The notes under the pieces: generated by a model
What the model was told of the DNA's origin: nothing
The model's database searches: none
What the model saw: only the letters and a program-made list of their open reading frames with translations
From: Prosthecobacter debontii
GTDB lineage: Bacteria; Verrucomicrobiota; Verrucomicrobiia; Verrucomicrobiales; Verrucomicrobiaceae
Length of the DNA: 39,509 bases
Assembly (NCBI GenBank): GCA_945860295.1
Contig: CAMAQH010000036.1
Location: forward strand, 1-39,509
Direction: 5' to 3'
Made by a program: the position numbers and the translations under genes
In this document: one piece after another, positions 18,301-26,741 of the stretch
Layout of the letters: each line of letters starts with the position of its first letter
Position numbering within the stretch: the first letter of the stretch is position 1

Positions 18301-21300
18301 AGTTGTCCGTGAGGTTCGGTGAGCCGCGGTTCATCTCCAATCCATAGACGTTGCCGCTGCCATGGTTGGCCGCTGTCGTGAAGCTGAAGGGACCATTTGG
18401 TTGGGGCAGGGCAAAGTTGACCGTCCATGCGTTGTTGGTGCCGTTGTTCGCAGCTGTGGTGAAGCCTGCGGCGGCGGTGCCCATTGTCTCAGTGAAAACG
18501 GTAGTCGTCGAGGGCACACCCGTGTCATAGTTCAGGTTTACGCTGGTGATGCTTGTCGTCGGCGCTGGCGTTACGTTGGCCGTGACAGTCACGGCGTCGC
18601 CACTCGTGGGCACGGCTGGATTCAGCGTGACAGAATTGATCGTCGTCGCTCCGGTGGTTGAATAAGTGCCCAGATCCGCGACGAGCGAGTAGTAAGCGTT
18701 TCGCTGCGCAGAAGTCATCGCATTCACGCCGCTGGCCAGGAGATTGGTCGCCTCATACGGATCGGCCTGGAGGTCGTAAAACAACTCGCTACCGGTCTTT
18801 GGCCGGATGACTTTGTATTGGCTGTTGCGCAACGCGCGTCCGCCGAATGTTGCATCGCTCGTGTCAAACAATTCACTGTAAGCCTGGGGCCGTGTGACGG
18901 TCTGATTTTGCAAGATGGGCAACAAGCTCTGTGAGTCGAGCACTGTGCCGCCTGGGACTGTGCTAGCGACATTGATGCCCGCGACCTCAAGGATGGTCGA
19001 GTAGAGATCGACTACATGCACGAGCTGCGTCGCGGTGCGGTTTGGTGAGACCACATTGGGCCCGCGAATGATCATAGGCACGCGGATGCCGCCCTCATAG
19101 AGCGTGGCTTTCCCACGACTTGCAGGATAGGGCGCTTGCAGCGTTGCGGTTGGCGTGCCGTTGTCGCCAATAAAGATGACTGTGGTCGTGTTCAGATCAA
19201 CGCTCGCGAGGACACGGCCAATTTCCGTATCCATCGCTTCGATTGCCGCGTTGTAGTGAACGAGCGAGTTGCCCGTGATCGCCAACGAAGACCAACCAGC
19301 GACCGTGGTGTTATAGGAATGCAGACCATCCGGCGGCTTGTGATAGGGCGTGTGCGGCGCATTGAATGCGAGCCAGGTGAACCACGGCTTTCCTGCCGCC
19401 GTCTGCGTGTTGATGAAGGCGAGTGCGTCATTCACATTCTCCGTCGTAGCATACGTCGTGGAAGTCGTGCTGCTTGCAGTTGCGCCACTGCCCGTGACCT
19501 TGGTCCAACTGTAGAAATCTGTGACTTCACCGATCAACGCGCCCGCAAATGAAGGCCAGCCGCCGATCAGGCAAGGCCCCGTCTGCCCACCTCCGAGATG
19601 CCATTTTCCGATGTGCTTGAGCTGGTAGTCCAGCCCACTGTTAGCAGCAAAGGCATCGGGCAAGGTGAACTCGGACGCCAACAAAGAGTTGTTTGACGCG
19701 GCCGCTACCACGTTGCCCGTGCCGGTGCGAAATCCGAAGCGGCCCGTGAGTACGCTGGAGCGGGTCGGTGAGCAAAGCGCATACGAATAGGCATTCGTAA
19801 ACTTCACGCCACTCGCCGCAAGTGACGCGATGTTCGGCGTCGGTGGCAGAGAAACACCGGAGCTCGTGTTGTAGAGCGAGCTGGCATCAAGCCCGTAATC
19901 ATCGGCGACAATGAGTAGGACGTTGTTCCGATTGCTCGCGGGAGCGACGGTGAAAGTGTATGTGGTATTTGTCGTGCTCGTGCCATCATTCACGCCGATC
20001 GTGACGGTCGCGGTGCCGCTTTGATTCGTGGCCGGGGTGAGCGTGACCGTGCGATTCGTGCCACTGCCACCGAATGTGATGTTCGCATTCGGCAGCACCG
20101 TCGTGTTCGTCGAACTACCGGTGACGGTCAGGCTTGCCGCCGCAGTCTCCACATCGCCCACAGTGAAAGCGATGCCGCTCACAGATGTGTTGAGTGCGAC
20201 GTTTTGGTTCGCTATGCCCGTGATCGTCGGCGCCGTGTTCGCAGGCCCCAGCGTGTAGCTCGTGGTCGCGCTTTGCGAAACGGTCGCTGCCGTCTGCCCA
20301 TTGGCATCGTAGGTGGCGATGGCCGTGCGATTTACGCGACCATATTCGGTGCCTGATGAACCAAGAGTCGCAAAGGTCGAAGCTTTAGAAGTGCCTGTGG
20401 CGACAAGGCCTGTAGCTTTGTTTGTGAATGGCGTGAAATTCGAAGCAGCTGACGCATCCACCGAATAAGTCCCGCCTTCAACGGAACTCCACGTCAGCGT
20501 GACGTTCGGCGCAGAAACACTCGGCGTGCTGATCGTGATCGGCGTATTGGCTCCGCCGATGAAATGCTGAGTGAGTGGCGTGTCTGCATTCATCACAGTG
20601 GTCGTGGTGCCGCCTGCTGCACCGAATGCGGTCGTGGTACTGCCATAAAACTGCCGTCCAGTCGTGTAGGGGAACATGGGCGTTCCCGCAGCGGTGATCG
20701 TGACAAAGTATGCCCATGTGCCTCCCGGAAATTCTGGCGTCACACAGTAACGCACGTTCTGCTCGTTGAGGTCGTAGTTCCCTAACACGAAACCGCCCAC
20801 CGAGTTCGAACCTTTGGTCTGCACACGACCAGCGATGTCGCCCTGATAATCGAAGTCCTCAATGTAGTGGCCGAGCAGATAGGTTGCGTTTACCGCAGGT
20901 CCGTATTGCACCGCAGTCAGTGTCGGTTTGTTTTGGATTCGCTGCGCCCATGACGGGAGTAATTCACGCACCGTCATGGCCGTGGTGCCATTGGTGCCAT
21001 CGCGCAACGCAAAGCCCGACACCATACGGCGCAGACCGCTCGCGGCGCTGTCGGGATCAGAGAAGCCGTAGGGTCCGTAAACCGGCAATCCGTCCGCCGC
21101 CCATGCGAGAATAGGCGAGTGCTGGGTGACCGCCGTCGCGCTTTCCGTGTAGCGATTCGTAGCTGTATTGTAGTCCACATGATCGCCAAGTTGGTAGCGC
21201 AGGCCGATCGGCTGGGCATGATAATGGTAATTGTTTCCCGCCTGATGCGCGAGCGCTGGATCAAAAGTGGGCCCTTCATTATGATAGCCGTCGCGATTCC

Positions 21301-21796
21301 AAATACCGTCGCCGACGAAACTGCCATTTGGCACCGCATCTGCGGCATTCGTATTCGAGTAGGAGAAAGCATCGCGGCTATCAAACATGGACACGCCATT
21401 CACCATGCGACCCGTCGCACCGAGTCCGGTGCCCACCTTCGTGCCCGGAATTGCTGGCACGCGCGGGATGCGGTAAACTGTCGCCGTGTTCGATGGGAAA
21501 TTAGGGAAGTTCGCGGGCCAAGGTCCCATCATGTGGCTAGCCAGCCCAGTGGTGCGGATGTAAATCCAGTTTGTGGAATAGTTGATCTCCGTCACGTCCG
21601 AATAAGTGGGAGAGCTCTGCACCCCAGTCCCGCGACTCCAAGTGGTGGATTTAGTGCCCGCCGTTTCATTAGCCGCACTTGTGTAAACGCGCGCGTATTG
21701 GCCCGAGTTTGCCGTGAACCACGACGTGAGCTGTGGGTTCTGTGCTTGGGCCGCAGTGGCAGCAACGGAGAGGCAGAGAATGATGAAGCGTGTCAT
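15302..21796 (-). CDS. Giant secreted YHYH / sulfatase / multicopper oxidase fusion protein
   Basis: A 2164-residue exported protein with signal peptide (1-18, AAQA cut). Modules in order: YHYH domain (about 70-395, NYHYHA at 189-194); Ig-like domain (517-618); sulfatase (624-1040) with a canonical C675-S-P-T-R679 motif, Asp631/632, KWH (His733), His815, and Asp878-Asn879; a jelly-roll-like module (1093-1275) related to one in the 1813-residue protein; a BACON-like beta domain (1330-1435); FN3-like domain (1440-1530); Ig-like domain (1531-1621); a complete three-domain multicopper oxidase (1622-2085); and a C-terminal strand domain ending GFYRVTI. Oxidase copper ligands are HWHG (1694-1697), H-P-H-L-H (1734-1738), HSFHIH (2004-2009), and HCH...H with Met2076 (2064-2076), so all type 1, 2 and 3 sites look present. 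First gene of the probable metal operon. Confidence 0.87.
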   Translation of the reverse strand: MTRFIILCLSVAATAAQAQNPQLTSWFTANSGQYARVYTSAANETAGTKSTTWSRGTGVQSSPTYSDVTEINYSTNWIYIRTTGLASHMMGPWPANFPNFPSNTATVYRIPRVPAIPGTKVGTGLGATGRMVNGVSMFDSRDAFSYSNTNAADAVPNGSFVGDGIWNRDGYHNEGPTFDPALAHQAGNNYHYHAQPIGLRYQLGDHVDYNTATNRYTESATAVTQHSPILAWAADGLPVYGPYGFSDPDSAASGLRRMVSGFALRDGTNGTTAMTVRELLPSWAQRIQNKPTLTAVQYGPAVNATYLLGHYIEDFDYQGDIAGRVQTKGSNSVGGFVLGNYDLNEQNVRYCVTPEFPGGTWAYFVTITAAGTPMFPYTTGRQFYGSTTTAFGAAGGTTTTVMNADTPLTQHFIGGANTPITISTPSVSAPNVTLTWSSVEGGTYSVDASAASNFTPFTNKATGLVATGTSKASTFATLGSSGTEYGRVNRTAIATYDANGQTAATVSQSATTSYTLGPANTAPTITGIANQNVALNTSVSGIAFTVGDVETAAASLTVTGSSTNTTVLPNANITFGGSGTNRTVTLTPATNQSGTATVTIGVNDGTSTTNTTYTFTVAPASNRNNVLLIVADDYGLDASSLYNTSSGVSLPPTPNIASLAASGVKFTNAYSYALCSPTRSSVLTGRFGFRTGTGNVVAAASNNSLLASEFTLPDAFAANSGLDYQLKHIGKWHLGGGQTGPCLIGGWPSFAGALIGEVTDFYSWTKVTGSGATASSTTSTTYATTENVNDALAFINTQTAAGKPWFTWLAFNAPHTPYHKPPDGLHSYNTTVAGWSSLAITGNSLVHYNAAIEAMDTEIGRVLASVDLNTTTVIFIGDNGTPTATLQAPYPASRGKATLYEGGIRVPMIIRGPNVVSPNRTATQLVHVVDLYSTILEVAGINVASTVPGGTVLDSQSLLPILQNQTVTRPQAYSELFDTSDATFGGRALRNSQYKVIRPKTGSELFYDLQADPYEATNLLASGVNAMTSAQRNAYYSLVADLGTYSTTGATTINSVTLNPAVPTSGDAVTVTANVTPAPTTSITSVNLNYDTGVPSTTTVFTETMGTAAAGFTTAANNGTNNAWTVNFALPQPNGPFSFTTAANHGSGNVYGLEMNRGSPNLTDNYITTTNNINASGGTTAYVEFWVATANLGATNGWAFQTSTNGTTWTTKTTTPTYTAGTNQAYTLYHYDLTAGERVSTLKLRFQFAGNGPANPASKISLDDIKIVTTTGSSTAALPMTAGTGGNYTATIPFQSVGSTVSYNILATDSAAGIDYVTNSYTVTAASPALTLTPAGNLSSSGSVGGPFSPSSVTYTLSNTGTGTMSWSAAKTAAWLNLTATSGTLAAGATTTVTTSINTASANSLTAATYIDTITFTNSYNGSGNTTRAASLLITNGTPTAPSAPVVASLAAYSSGITKTILWPAVGNATGYTIQIATDAGFTQSVVSQSVTSPTASFANLTHGTTYFYRVLATNGIGSSGYSNVVSSTQDTVAPLVTITSPASGTLIGTNTIAVTGTSSDAVSGISKVTVNGVTASTSNNFANWNITVPLGFGSNGMTAVAYDGAGNVKTTAPVLVTLTAAQTYNPLIIPEVMTGTTFDLNLHTATKQFLAGVATNTYAYNNMLFWGPTLIMNKDDWVQMNVTNNLADTTTTHWHGFHIPAIMDGGPHQTIPAGTTWKPSFKVDNNAGLYWYHPHLHEFTQQQLTRGGGGLIIIRDPEEAALTLPRTYGMDDIPIALTSRRFLTAGGNTNQFATTNSAYGDYMVVNGTMNPQVTLPRQYVRLRILNAEIERSYNLGFSDGRTFYQIATDGGLVNAPIPLTRLVLAVGERAEILVDLTGATEGSTLDLQAFNTGQTVDFPGSEPTTVGQFGSLLNNTTFNILRVNVGPATANPVTTRPTTLKTNAFWTGTDVTNDRALQITGGFNGATDWSFDNLPYSSAVINHTLNLNAVERWTITNNSGFSHSFHIHDIQFYMTGRTGGSNTGLKAFEAGWKDTLFIGRQQTVTFIAKFDHFASNTNPFMYHCHFSNHEDEGLMGQFVVVNNAVEDLAVASFTRYGNNSLISLDFKSTPGTTYTLQWSPDLSTWTDVGSVTSDGNTANFTETDSARLSGTKGFYRVTIPTVP

Positions 21797-22178
21797 GGAG
21801 TGAAAGAGTCGAGCAGTCTGTGTAGAAACCGTGAAGTTAAAAGCAGGCGAGTGGCAGAGATGAATGTGCGTTTATTTTACGGTTGGTAGTAGTGGTGAAA
21901 ACCGTTGAAAGGCTTCGCAACACATGAATCTAAACATCAGCCATGTTAAGATATGATGAGAAGAAGCGGCCTTTTTTGTGAAGCAATGGTTAAGGACGTA
22001 GCATACATGCACAGTGCGTCTCAAACTCTATTGGCCAGGTGGCCAATGCCCAAAATCGTTTGGGAGACTCTTTGGCGATGAGCAAGGGTGAAATGGCTTT
22101 AAACATTCCTCATCCTGTAGCTCTCGTGTCAGTGCTTAATCAGAGACATTCGATTGAATTGTCAGGTTTGTGTTAAGC
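21797..22178. other. Intergenic region holding the likely promoter of the metal cluster
   Basis: About 380 bp between the start of the giant oxidase gene and the end of the 2OG oxygenase gene, both on the minus strand. No coding frame looks convincing. The region must carry the promoter of the four-gene cluster. A TAAAAT hexamer on the minus strand (21874-21879) about 80 bp before the start is one -10 candidate, with only a weak -35. An 18-bp palindrome lies further upstream and is listed separately. No Shine-Dalgarno sequence is visible before the ATG at 21796. Confidence 0.45.
22030..22047. promoter_or_regulatory. 18-bp palindrome, candidate operator
   Basis: ATTGGCCA-GG-TGGCCAAT is a perfect inverted repeat of 8-bp arms around a 2-bp centre, about 235 bp upstream of the giant oxidase gene. 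Such symmetry suits a dimeric regulator. It does not match the CueR/MerR-type promoter arrangement that I would recognise, and the loop is too small and lacks a T-tract for a terminator. Function is inferred only from symmetry and position. Confidence 0.35.
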
Positions 22179-22775
22179 TCACCGCTGGCGAAACCAGCCG
22201 GTGATGCTCATGCGCGTTTTCTTTGCCGGCAGCACCTCATGCCAAAAGTCCCCGGCCATGAAACACACCAGCGTGCCCATGCGCGGCTCGATCAGAATGA
22301 ATGCGCCTGCCTTGCCTGCGGCAGTCGTCCACAGCTTTAGCTCACCACCATCCCCCGGTTGCCAGTTCGGGTTCAAATAAAGGATCGTCGTCACGATGCG
22401 ATCACTCGTGCCTGCGTGGCGATCCAGATGCGCTTTGTAAAACGCGCCTTCAGGATAGATGGCGAAGTGGCCCTCATACTCAAAGAGGCCGAGAAAGAAC
22501 CGCTGATTCAATGCCAATCGCAGCAGCTCCAGCTTCGCTAAATAGATGATCTGCTCCACGGATGCCACGTCGGTTTGCAGCCACATTACATGGTCGCCCC
22601 GGATGTCTTCACGCACTTGCAAATCCAGTCCTCGGCCCACACCAGCGCGTTTGAACTCACCGCGTTCATTGGCTTCGCAGCATTCCACCCTGAGCCGAAA
22701 TGAATCCGCCTCGTTGAGACATCCCGGCTGCGAAGCCCAACCAAACTGGTCTATTGCATTGAGCATCTTGATCAT
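22179..22775 (-). CDS. 2-oxoglutarate and Fe(II)-dependent oxygenase, prolyl-4-hydroxylase type
   Basis: A 198-residue protein. The facial triad is visible as H116-x-D118 in YKAHLDRH and His179 in FWHEVLP, and Arg188 in TRMSITGWF would bind the 2-oxoglutarate C5 carboxylate. The segment ILYLNPNWQPGDGGELKLW is the typical double-stranded helix strand pair of this superfamily. Family members hydroxylate protein or small-molecule targets using O2 and 2-oxoglutarate. The substrate here is unknown. The start at 22775 may be replaced by the Met codon three residues later. A short open stretch (about 47 codons, ending in a TGA that overlaps this ATG) lies directly upstream on the same strand. Confidence 0.8.
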   Translation of the reverse strand: MIKMLNAIDQFGWASQPGCLNEADSFRLRVECCEANERGEFKRAGVGRGLDLQVREDIRGDHVMWLQTDVASVEQIIYLAKLELLRLALNQRFFLGLFEYEGHFAIYPEGAFYKAHLDRHAGTSDRIVTTILYLNPNWQPGDGGELKLWTTAAGKAGAFILIEPRMGTLVCFMAGDFWHEVLPAKKTRMSITGWFRQR

Positions 22776-22915
22776 GCGCTCACCAGTAAGAGCGCGGGTT
22801 GGATAGCTAGCTGTATCTCCACGCCTACTTCGCCTTTTCCCTTCGGGCGTACCTGCTGCACCTCTCCACGCTCAAGCTCACCCAGGGCCTTCGCGCCTAG
22901 TCCGCTCTAATAGTT
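22773..22915 (-). other. Short open stretch upstream of the oxygenase gene, unrecognised
   Basis: On the minus strand a frame of about 47 codons reads GAKALGELERGEVQQVRP and VGVEIQLAIQPALLL, then stops with a TGA that overlaps the ATG at 22775 as ATGA. The composition looks protein-like, but there is no ATG, only possible GTG codons, and an in-frame TAG sits just upstream. It may be the 3' end of a decayed gene, a tiny leader-type ORF, or chance. I do not recognise it. Confidence 0.2.
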
Positions 22916-23000
22916 GTGTCGAGGCAAGTTTTTGGTGAAAAGATTAGGAAGGAGTTCAAGGGCTGAATTCTGAGATCAGCGCTGAAACACTTGTTTTGCA

Positions 23001-24125
23001 ATGCGGCCTCTTCCACTAGTCGGCATGACTCGAACTGAAGCTTGGATTGCGCTGAACCTGATTCCTCAGGTGGGGCCGGTGCGTGTGCGGCGGTTGCTGG
23101 AATTCTTTGAGACGCCAGAGCAAATTTTGTCAGCGAAGGCTTCTGAGATCGTGAAGGTGCATGGCTTTGGGATGGCTCAGGCAGAGGCGATCGCGGGCTG
23201 GGAATCGCAGATCGATCTGGCGTTGGAGTTAAAGAAGATCAGTGAGCGCGGGTTGACCATCCTAACTCAGGAAGATGAGCTGTATCCATCGCTACTGAAG
23301 GGCATTCATGATCCTCCGTTAGTGCTGTATGTCTGGGGGGAGCTGACCAAGCGTGATCACAATGCCATCGGTGTCGTGGGCAGTCGTCATGCGACGATGT
23401 ATGGCATGAATGCGACCAAGAAGCTGAGCTTTCAGATCGCCTACGCGGGCTACACGGTGATCAGCGGATTGGCTCGTGGGATCGATACGGCTGCGCATGA
23501 AGCAGCACTGGCGGCGAAAGGTCGCACGATCGCGGTGCTGGGTTCGGGCATGGGCAAACTTTACCCACCCGAGAACATGGCGCTGGCAGAGTGGATCGCA
23601 CAGCAGGGTGCGGTGATCAGCGAATACCCAGTGGATCGGATCGCCGACAAACAAACGTTTCCGTATCGCAATCGAATTGTGGCAGGCTGGAGCAGTGGAC
23701 TGCTGGTGGTGGAGGCTCCGCTGCGCAGTGGATCTCTGATCACCGCACAACAGGCGACGGAGCAAGGTCGCACGGTGTATGCCGTGCCGGGACCCATCGA
23801 CAAACCGACCTCGGCTGGCTGCAATAAGCTCATCCAGCAAGGCGCAAAGCTGGTCATGGACGGCGGTGATGTGCTGGATGATTTGACGGCGCTCTTTCCG
23901 ACTTCGCCGCTGGCTCCAAAAGTGGAGCAACCCAAGTTGGTGGTGACGCTGACGTTAGATGAAGAGATTCTTTTCAATGCGATCGACGTTGAAGAACGAC
24001 ACATCGACGACTTGGCGATTCGCTGTGGCCTGACCCCTGCGACGATGAACGTAACGCTGATGCGCCTGGAGATGAAGCGTCTGGTGCGCGCGCTGCCGGG
24101 TCGGCGCTATGTGCGGCTGGTGTAG
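23001..24125 (+). CDS. dprA: DNA-processing protein DprA
   Basis: A 374-residue protein with the full DprA layout: an N-terminal SAM-like helix-hairpin region (residues 10-70), a Rossmann-like ssDNA/RecA-loading core (about 110-290) and a C-terminal winged helix (about 310-374). Core motifs are VGSRHAT, SGLARGIDTAAH, GSGMGKLYPP and FPYRNRIVAG, all expected. DprA protects incoming single-stranded DNA during natural transformation and loads RecA, and it is also widespread in bacteria not known to be competent. The ATG at 23001 is used. A second Met (codon 9) is a possible start. The hrpB gene follows on the same strand with about 50 bp between. Confidence 0.96.
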   Translation: MRPLPLVGMTRTEAWIALNLIPQVGPVRVRRLLEFFETPEQILSAKASEIVKVHGFGMAQAEAIAGWESQIDLALELKKISERGLTILTQEDELYPSLLKGIHDPPLVLYVWGELTKRDHNAIGVVGSRHATMYGMNATKKLSFQIAYAGYTVISGLARGIDTAAHEAALAAKGRTIAVLGSGMGKLYPPENMALAEWIAQQGAVISEYPVDRIADKQTFPYRNRIVAGWSSGLLVVEAPLRSGSLITAQQATEQGRTVYAVPGPIDKPTSAGCNKLIQQGAKLVMDGGDVLDDLTALFPTSPLAPKVEQPKLVVTLTLDEEILFNAIDVEERHIDDLAIRCGLTPATMNVTLMRLEMKRLVRALPGRRYVRLV

Positions 24126-24176
24126 TCGCTCGGCTTGACAATCCGACGCCCCGCCGTGACCACAGGCGGCCACGCC

Positions 24177-26735
24177 ATGCCTGCTCCTGCCACACTGCCC
24201 ATCTTTGAAATTCGTGATGCTGTGATCGACGCTTTGTCCGGAGCGGCTTCGGGAAATCTGCTGATCAAGGCTCCGACAGGCTCGGGAAAATCGACGCAGG
24301 TGCCGCAGTTCGTTTTGGACTCGGGTGTGCTCAAAGAAGGCCAGCGCTGCATCGTGCTCCAGCCTCGACGCATCGCCGCGCGAATGTTGGCGCAACGCGT
24401 GGCGCGTGAGCGGAATGCGCGGCTCGGTGGTGAGGTTGGTTATCAGGTGCGCTTTGACAATGTGACCTCACGCGAGACGCGACTTGTCTATGTGACGGAG
24501 GGCGTGATGCTGCGTGTGCTGATGGAAGATCCGCAACTGGAGAAGGTAGGCTGCATCGTGATCGATGAATTTCATGAGAGGCACTTGGATGGCGATCTGG
24601 TGCTGGCTTGGGCGCTAGCACTGCAACGGGCACGGAGGCCCGATTTAAAGATCATCGTCATGTCAGCCACGCTAGTGCCGGGTCCACTGACGGAGTTCAT
24701 GCAGCCCGTGAAACTGCTGGAGTCACAGGGGCGAACTTTCCCTGTGGAGTCACGTTATCAGGCTCCGATTCAAACCCGAACGGTGCGTGGTAATGAGGTG
24801 GAACCAGTCTGGGATCAGGCCGCGCGTGCCTGCGAAATATTGGCAGCAGAACTCGGTGGGGCAGGGGACATGCTGGTTTTCATGCCGGGTGCTTTCGAGA
24901 TCCGCAAAACGATGGCTGCCCTGCAAGGTCGTAGCTTTGCCAGAGGTCGCCGCATCGTCTCACTGCATGGTGAGATGACGCCGCAGGATCAGGACTCGGC
25001 AGTGACGCCAGGCGAGCAGCCGAAGATCATCGTCAGCACAAACGTGGCTGAAACCTCACTCACGATTGAGGGCATCCGCGCGGTGGTTGACTGTGGATTG
25101 GCGCGGGTCGCGAGTTATGATCCGCGTCGTGGCATCAACACCCTGACGATTCAAAAAATCAGCCGAGCCAGTGCCGAACAACGTGCGGGTCGTGCAGGTC
25201 GTCTCGGGCCAGGAATCGCGGTGCGACTGTGGGCGGAGCGTGAGCACATTCATAGGCCCGAGAGTGAGGTGCCGGAGATTCAAAGACTGGAGCTGAGTGA
25301 GGCGCTGCTCGCCCTGCATGTGGCTTCTGATAAAGCTCGGCTTGAGATTGAATGGTTCGAAAAACCGGCTGAGGCAGCTTTAAAAAGAGCCGTGGGACTG
25401 CTGCATGATCTGGGCGCGATCGCTGATGGCCGACTGACACATATCGGCCTAAAAATGTCGGCTTTCCCGACTCATCCGCGCTTTGCCCGAATGCTGATGG
25501 CGGCATCTGAAAATGGCTGTGTGCGTGAGACGGCGATGATTGCAGCCTTGGCACAAGGGCGGGAGATTTTGATGGTGGGGAAGAACAATGCCTCACATAA
25601 AAATGAGGACTTCTGGGAGCCGGGTGATCTCACTGAGTTCCAAGCGCTGCTGCGTGCTTTCATCCGCGCTGAGGCGCTGAACTTTGACCCGCAGGCATGC
25701 ATACCACTGAACATTCATCCGATGGCTTCACGCGAAGCAGGCCGCAGTTATGAACAGTTTTTGCGCTTGGCTCAACGTGCTGGATTGACGGTGAATGATG
25801 AGGTGGCAGAGCCGGAAGCATTGGCAAAAACTTTGTTAGCTGCATTCAGTGATCACCTGGGTGTGGAGACGAGCGGTGGCAGTCGTATTTACCGCGTGGC
25901 AGGCGGCTACAGTGGTCATTTGGGCAAAGACGCGCACATCAAGCCGCCGCGTCTGCTGGTGGCTTCTGAAATCACCGAGGTGCAGGGAAAGGCACTGACT
26001 GTGCAGATGAATCTGGTGACGAAGGTGGAGGAGGAATGGCTGCGCGAGTTGTTCCCTGGCGACTTCGTGATCGGTAAACGCGCGCAGTATGATGCGACGA
26101 ATCGTCGTGTGATGAATCTGGAGGAAGTGCGCTTCCGCAACCACGTGCTCAGCAGTCGCGAAAAAGGTGAGCCGGATGAAAATACGGCAGCTTCTTTGCT
26201 GGCAGATGAGGTTGTGGCCGGGCGCTTGCAGCTCGTGCTCTGGAATGAAAAAGTGGAGCAGTGGATCACACGAGTGAATTGCCTTTCTAAATGGATGCCA
26301 GAACTAGAGATCCCAGCGATCACGGAAGAAGACCGACGCATCATCATCGAGCAAGTTTGTCATGGCGCAACGGCTTACCGTCAGCTCAAGGACAAGGATG
26401 TTTTTCCTGCACTGCATCAATGGCTCAGCCATGCTCAGCGTGATCTTTTGGAGCGCTATGCACCTGAGCGGCTGGACCTAAAAAATGGTAAATCGGCGCG
26501 CATCGTCTATGATGAAAAGCAGCCGCCAAGTGTCAGTGTGGTGCTACAACAGATGTATGATGTGAATGAAAATCCAAAGGTCGCGGCGGGCCGCATCACT
26601 GTGACGGTGCATCTGCTTTCACCCGCTCAAAGACCGATTCAAACGACGGGCGATATTGGGCGTTTCTGGAAGGAAAGCTACCCGGCAGTGCGCACGCAAC
26701 TTCGTGGGCGCTACCCTCGACACGAGTGGCGGTGA
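24177..26735 (+). CDS. hrpB: ATP-dependent RNA helicase HrpB
   Basis: An 852-residue DEAH-type helicase close to the usual HrpB length (about 820). Motif I is APTGSGKS (about 32-39), motif II is DEFH (130-133, the HrpB variant of DEAH), and motif III is SAT (163-165). Motifs V and VI appear as TNVAETSLTI and QRAGRAGR. The conserved C-terminal HrpB domain includes WLRELFPGDF and the final VRTQLRGRYPRHEW. I chose the ATG at 24177. The TTG at 24135 adds a short tail without support. The physiological role of bacterial HrpB is poorly known, and it is presumed to remodel RNA. It is convergent with pyrB, only 6 bp apart, and no terminator is visible between them. Confidence 0.93.
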   Translation: MPAPATLPIFEIRDAVIDALSGAASGNLLIKAPTGSGKSTQVPQFVLDSGVLKEGQRCIVLQPRRIAARMLAQRVARERNARLGGEVGYQVRFDNVTSRETRLVYVTEGVMLRVLMEDPQLEKVGCIVIDEFHERHLDGDLVLAWALALQRARRPDLKIIVMSATLVPGPLTEFMQPVKLLESQGRTFPVESRYQAPIQTRTVRGNEVEPVWDQAARACEILAAELGGAGDMLVFMPGAFEIRKTMAALQGRSFARGRRIVSLHGEMTPQDQDSAVTPGEQPKIIVSTNVAETSLTIEGIRAVVDCGLARVASYDPRRGINTLTIQKISRASAEQRAGRAGRLGPGIAVRLWAEREHIHRPESEVPEIQRLELSEALLALHVASDKARLEIEWFEKPAEAALKRAVGLLHDLGAIADGRLTHIGLKMSAFPTHPRFARMLMAASENGCVRETAMIAALAQGREILMVGKNNASHKNEDFWEPGDLTEFQALLRAFIRAEALNFDPQACIPLNIHPMASREAGRSYEQFLRLAQRAGLTVNDEVAEPEALAKTLLAAFSDHLGVETSGGSRIYRVAGGYSGHLGKDAHIKPPRLLVASEITEVQGKALTVQMNLVTKVEEEWLRELFPGDFVIGKRAQYDATNRRVMNLEEVRFRNHVLSSREKGEPDENTAASLLADEVVAGRLQLVLWNEKVEQWITRVNCLSKWMPELEIPAITEEDRRIIIEQVCHGATAYRQLKDKDVFPALHQWLSHAQRDLLERYAPERLDLKNGKSARIVYDEKQPPSVSVVLQQMYDVNENPKVAAGRITVTVHLLSPAQRPIQTTGDIGRFWKESYPAVRTQLRGRYPRHEWR

Positions 26736-26741
26736 TTGGCT

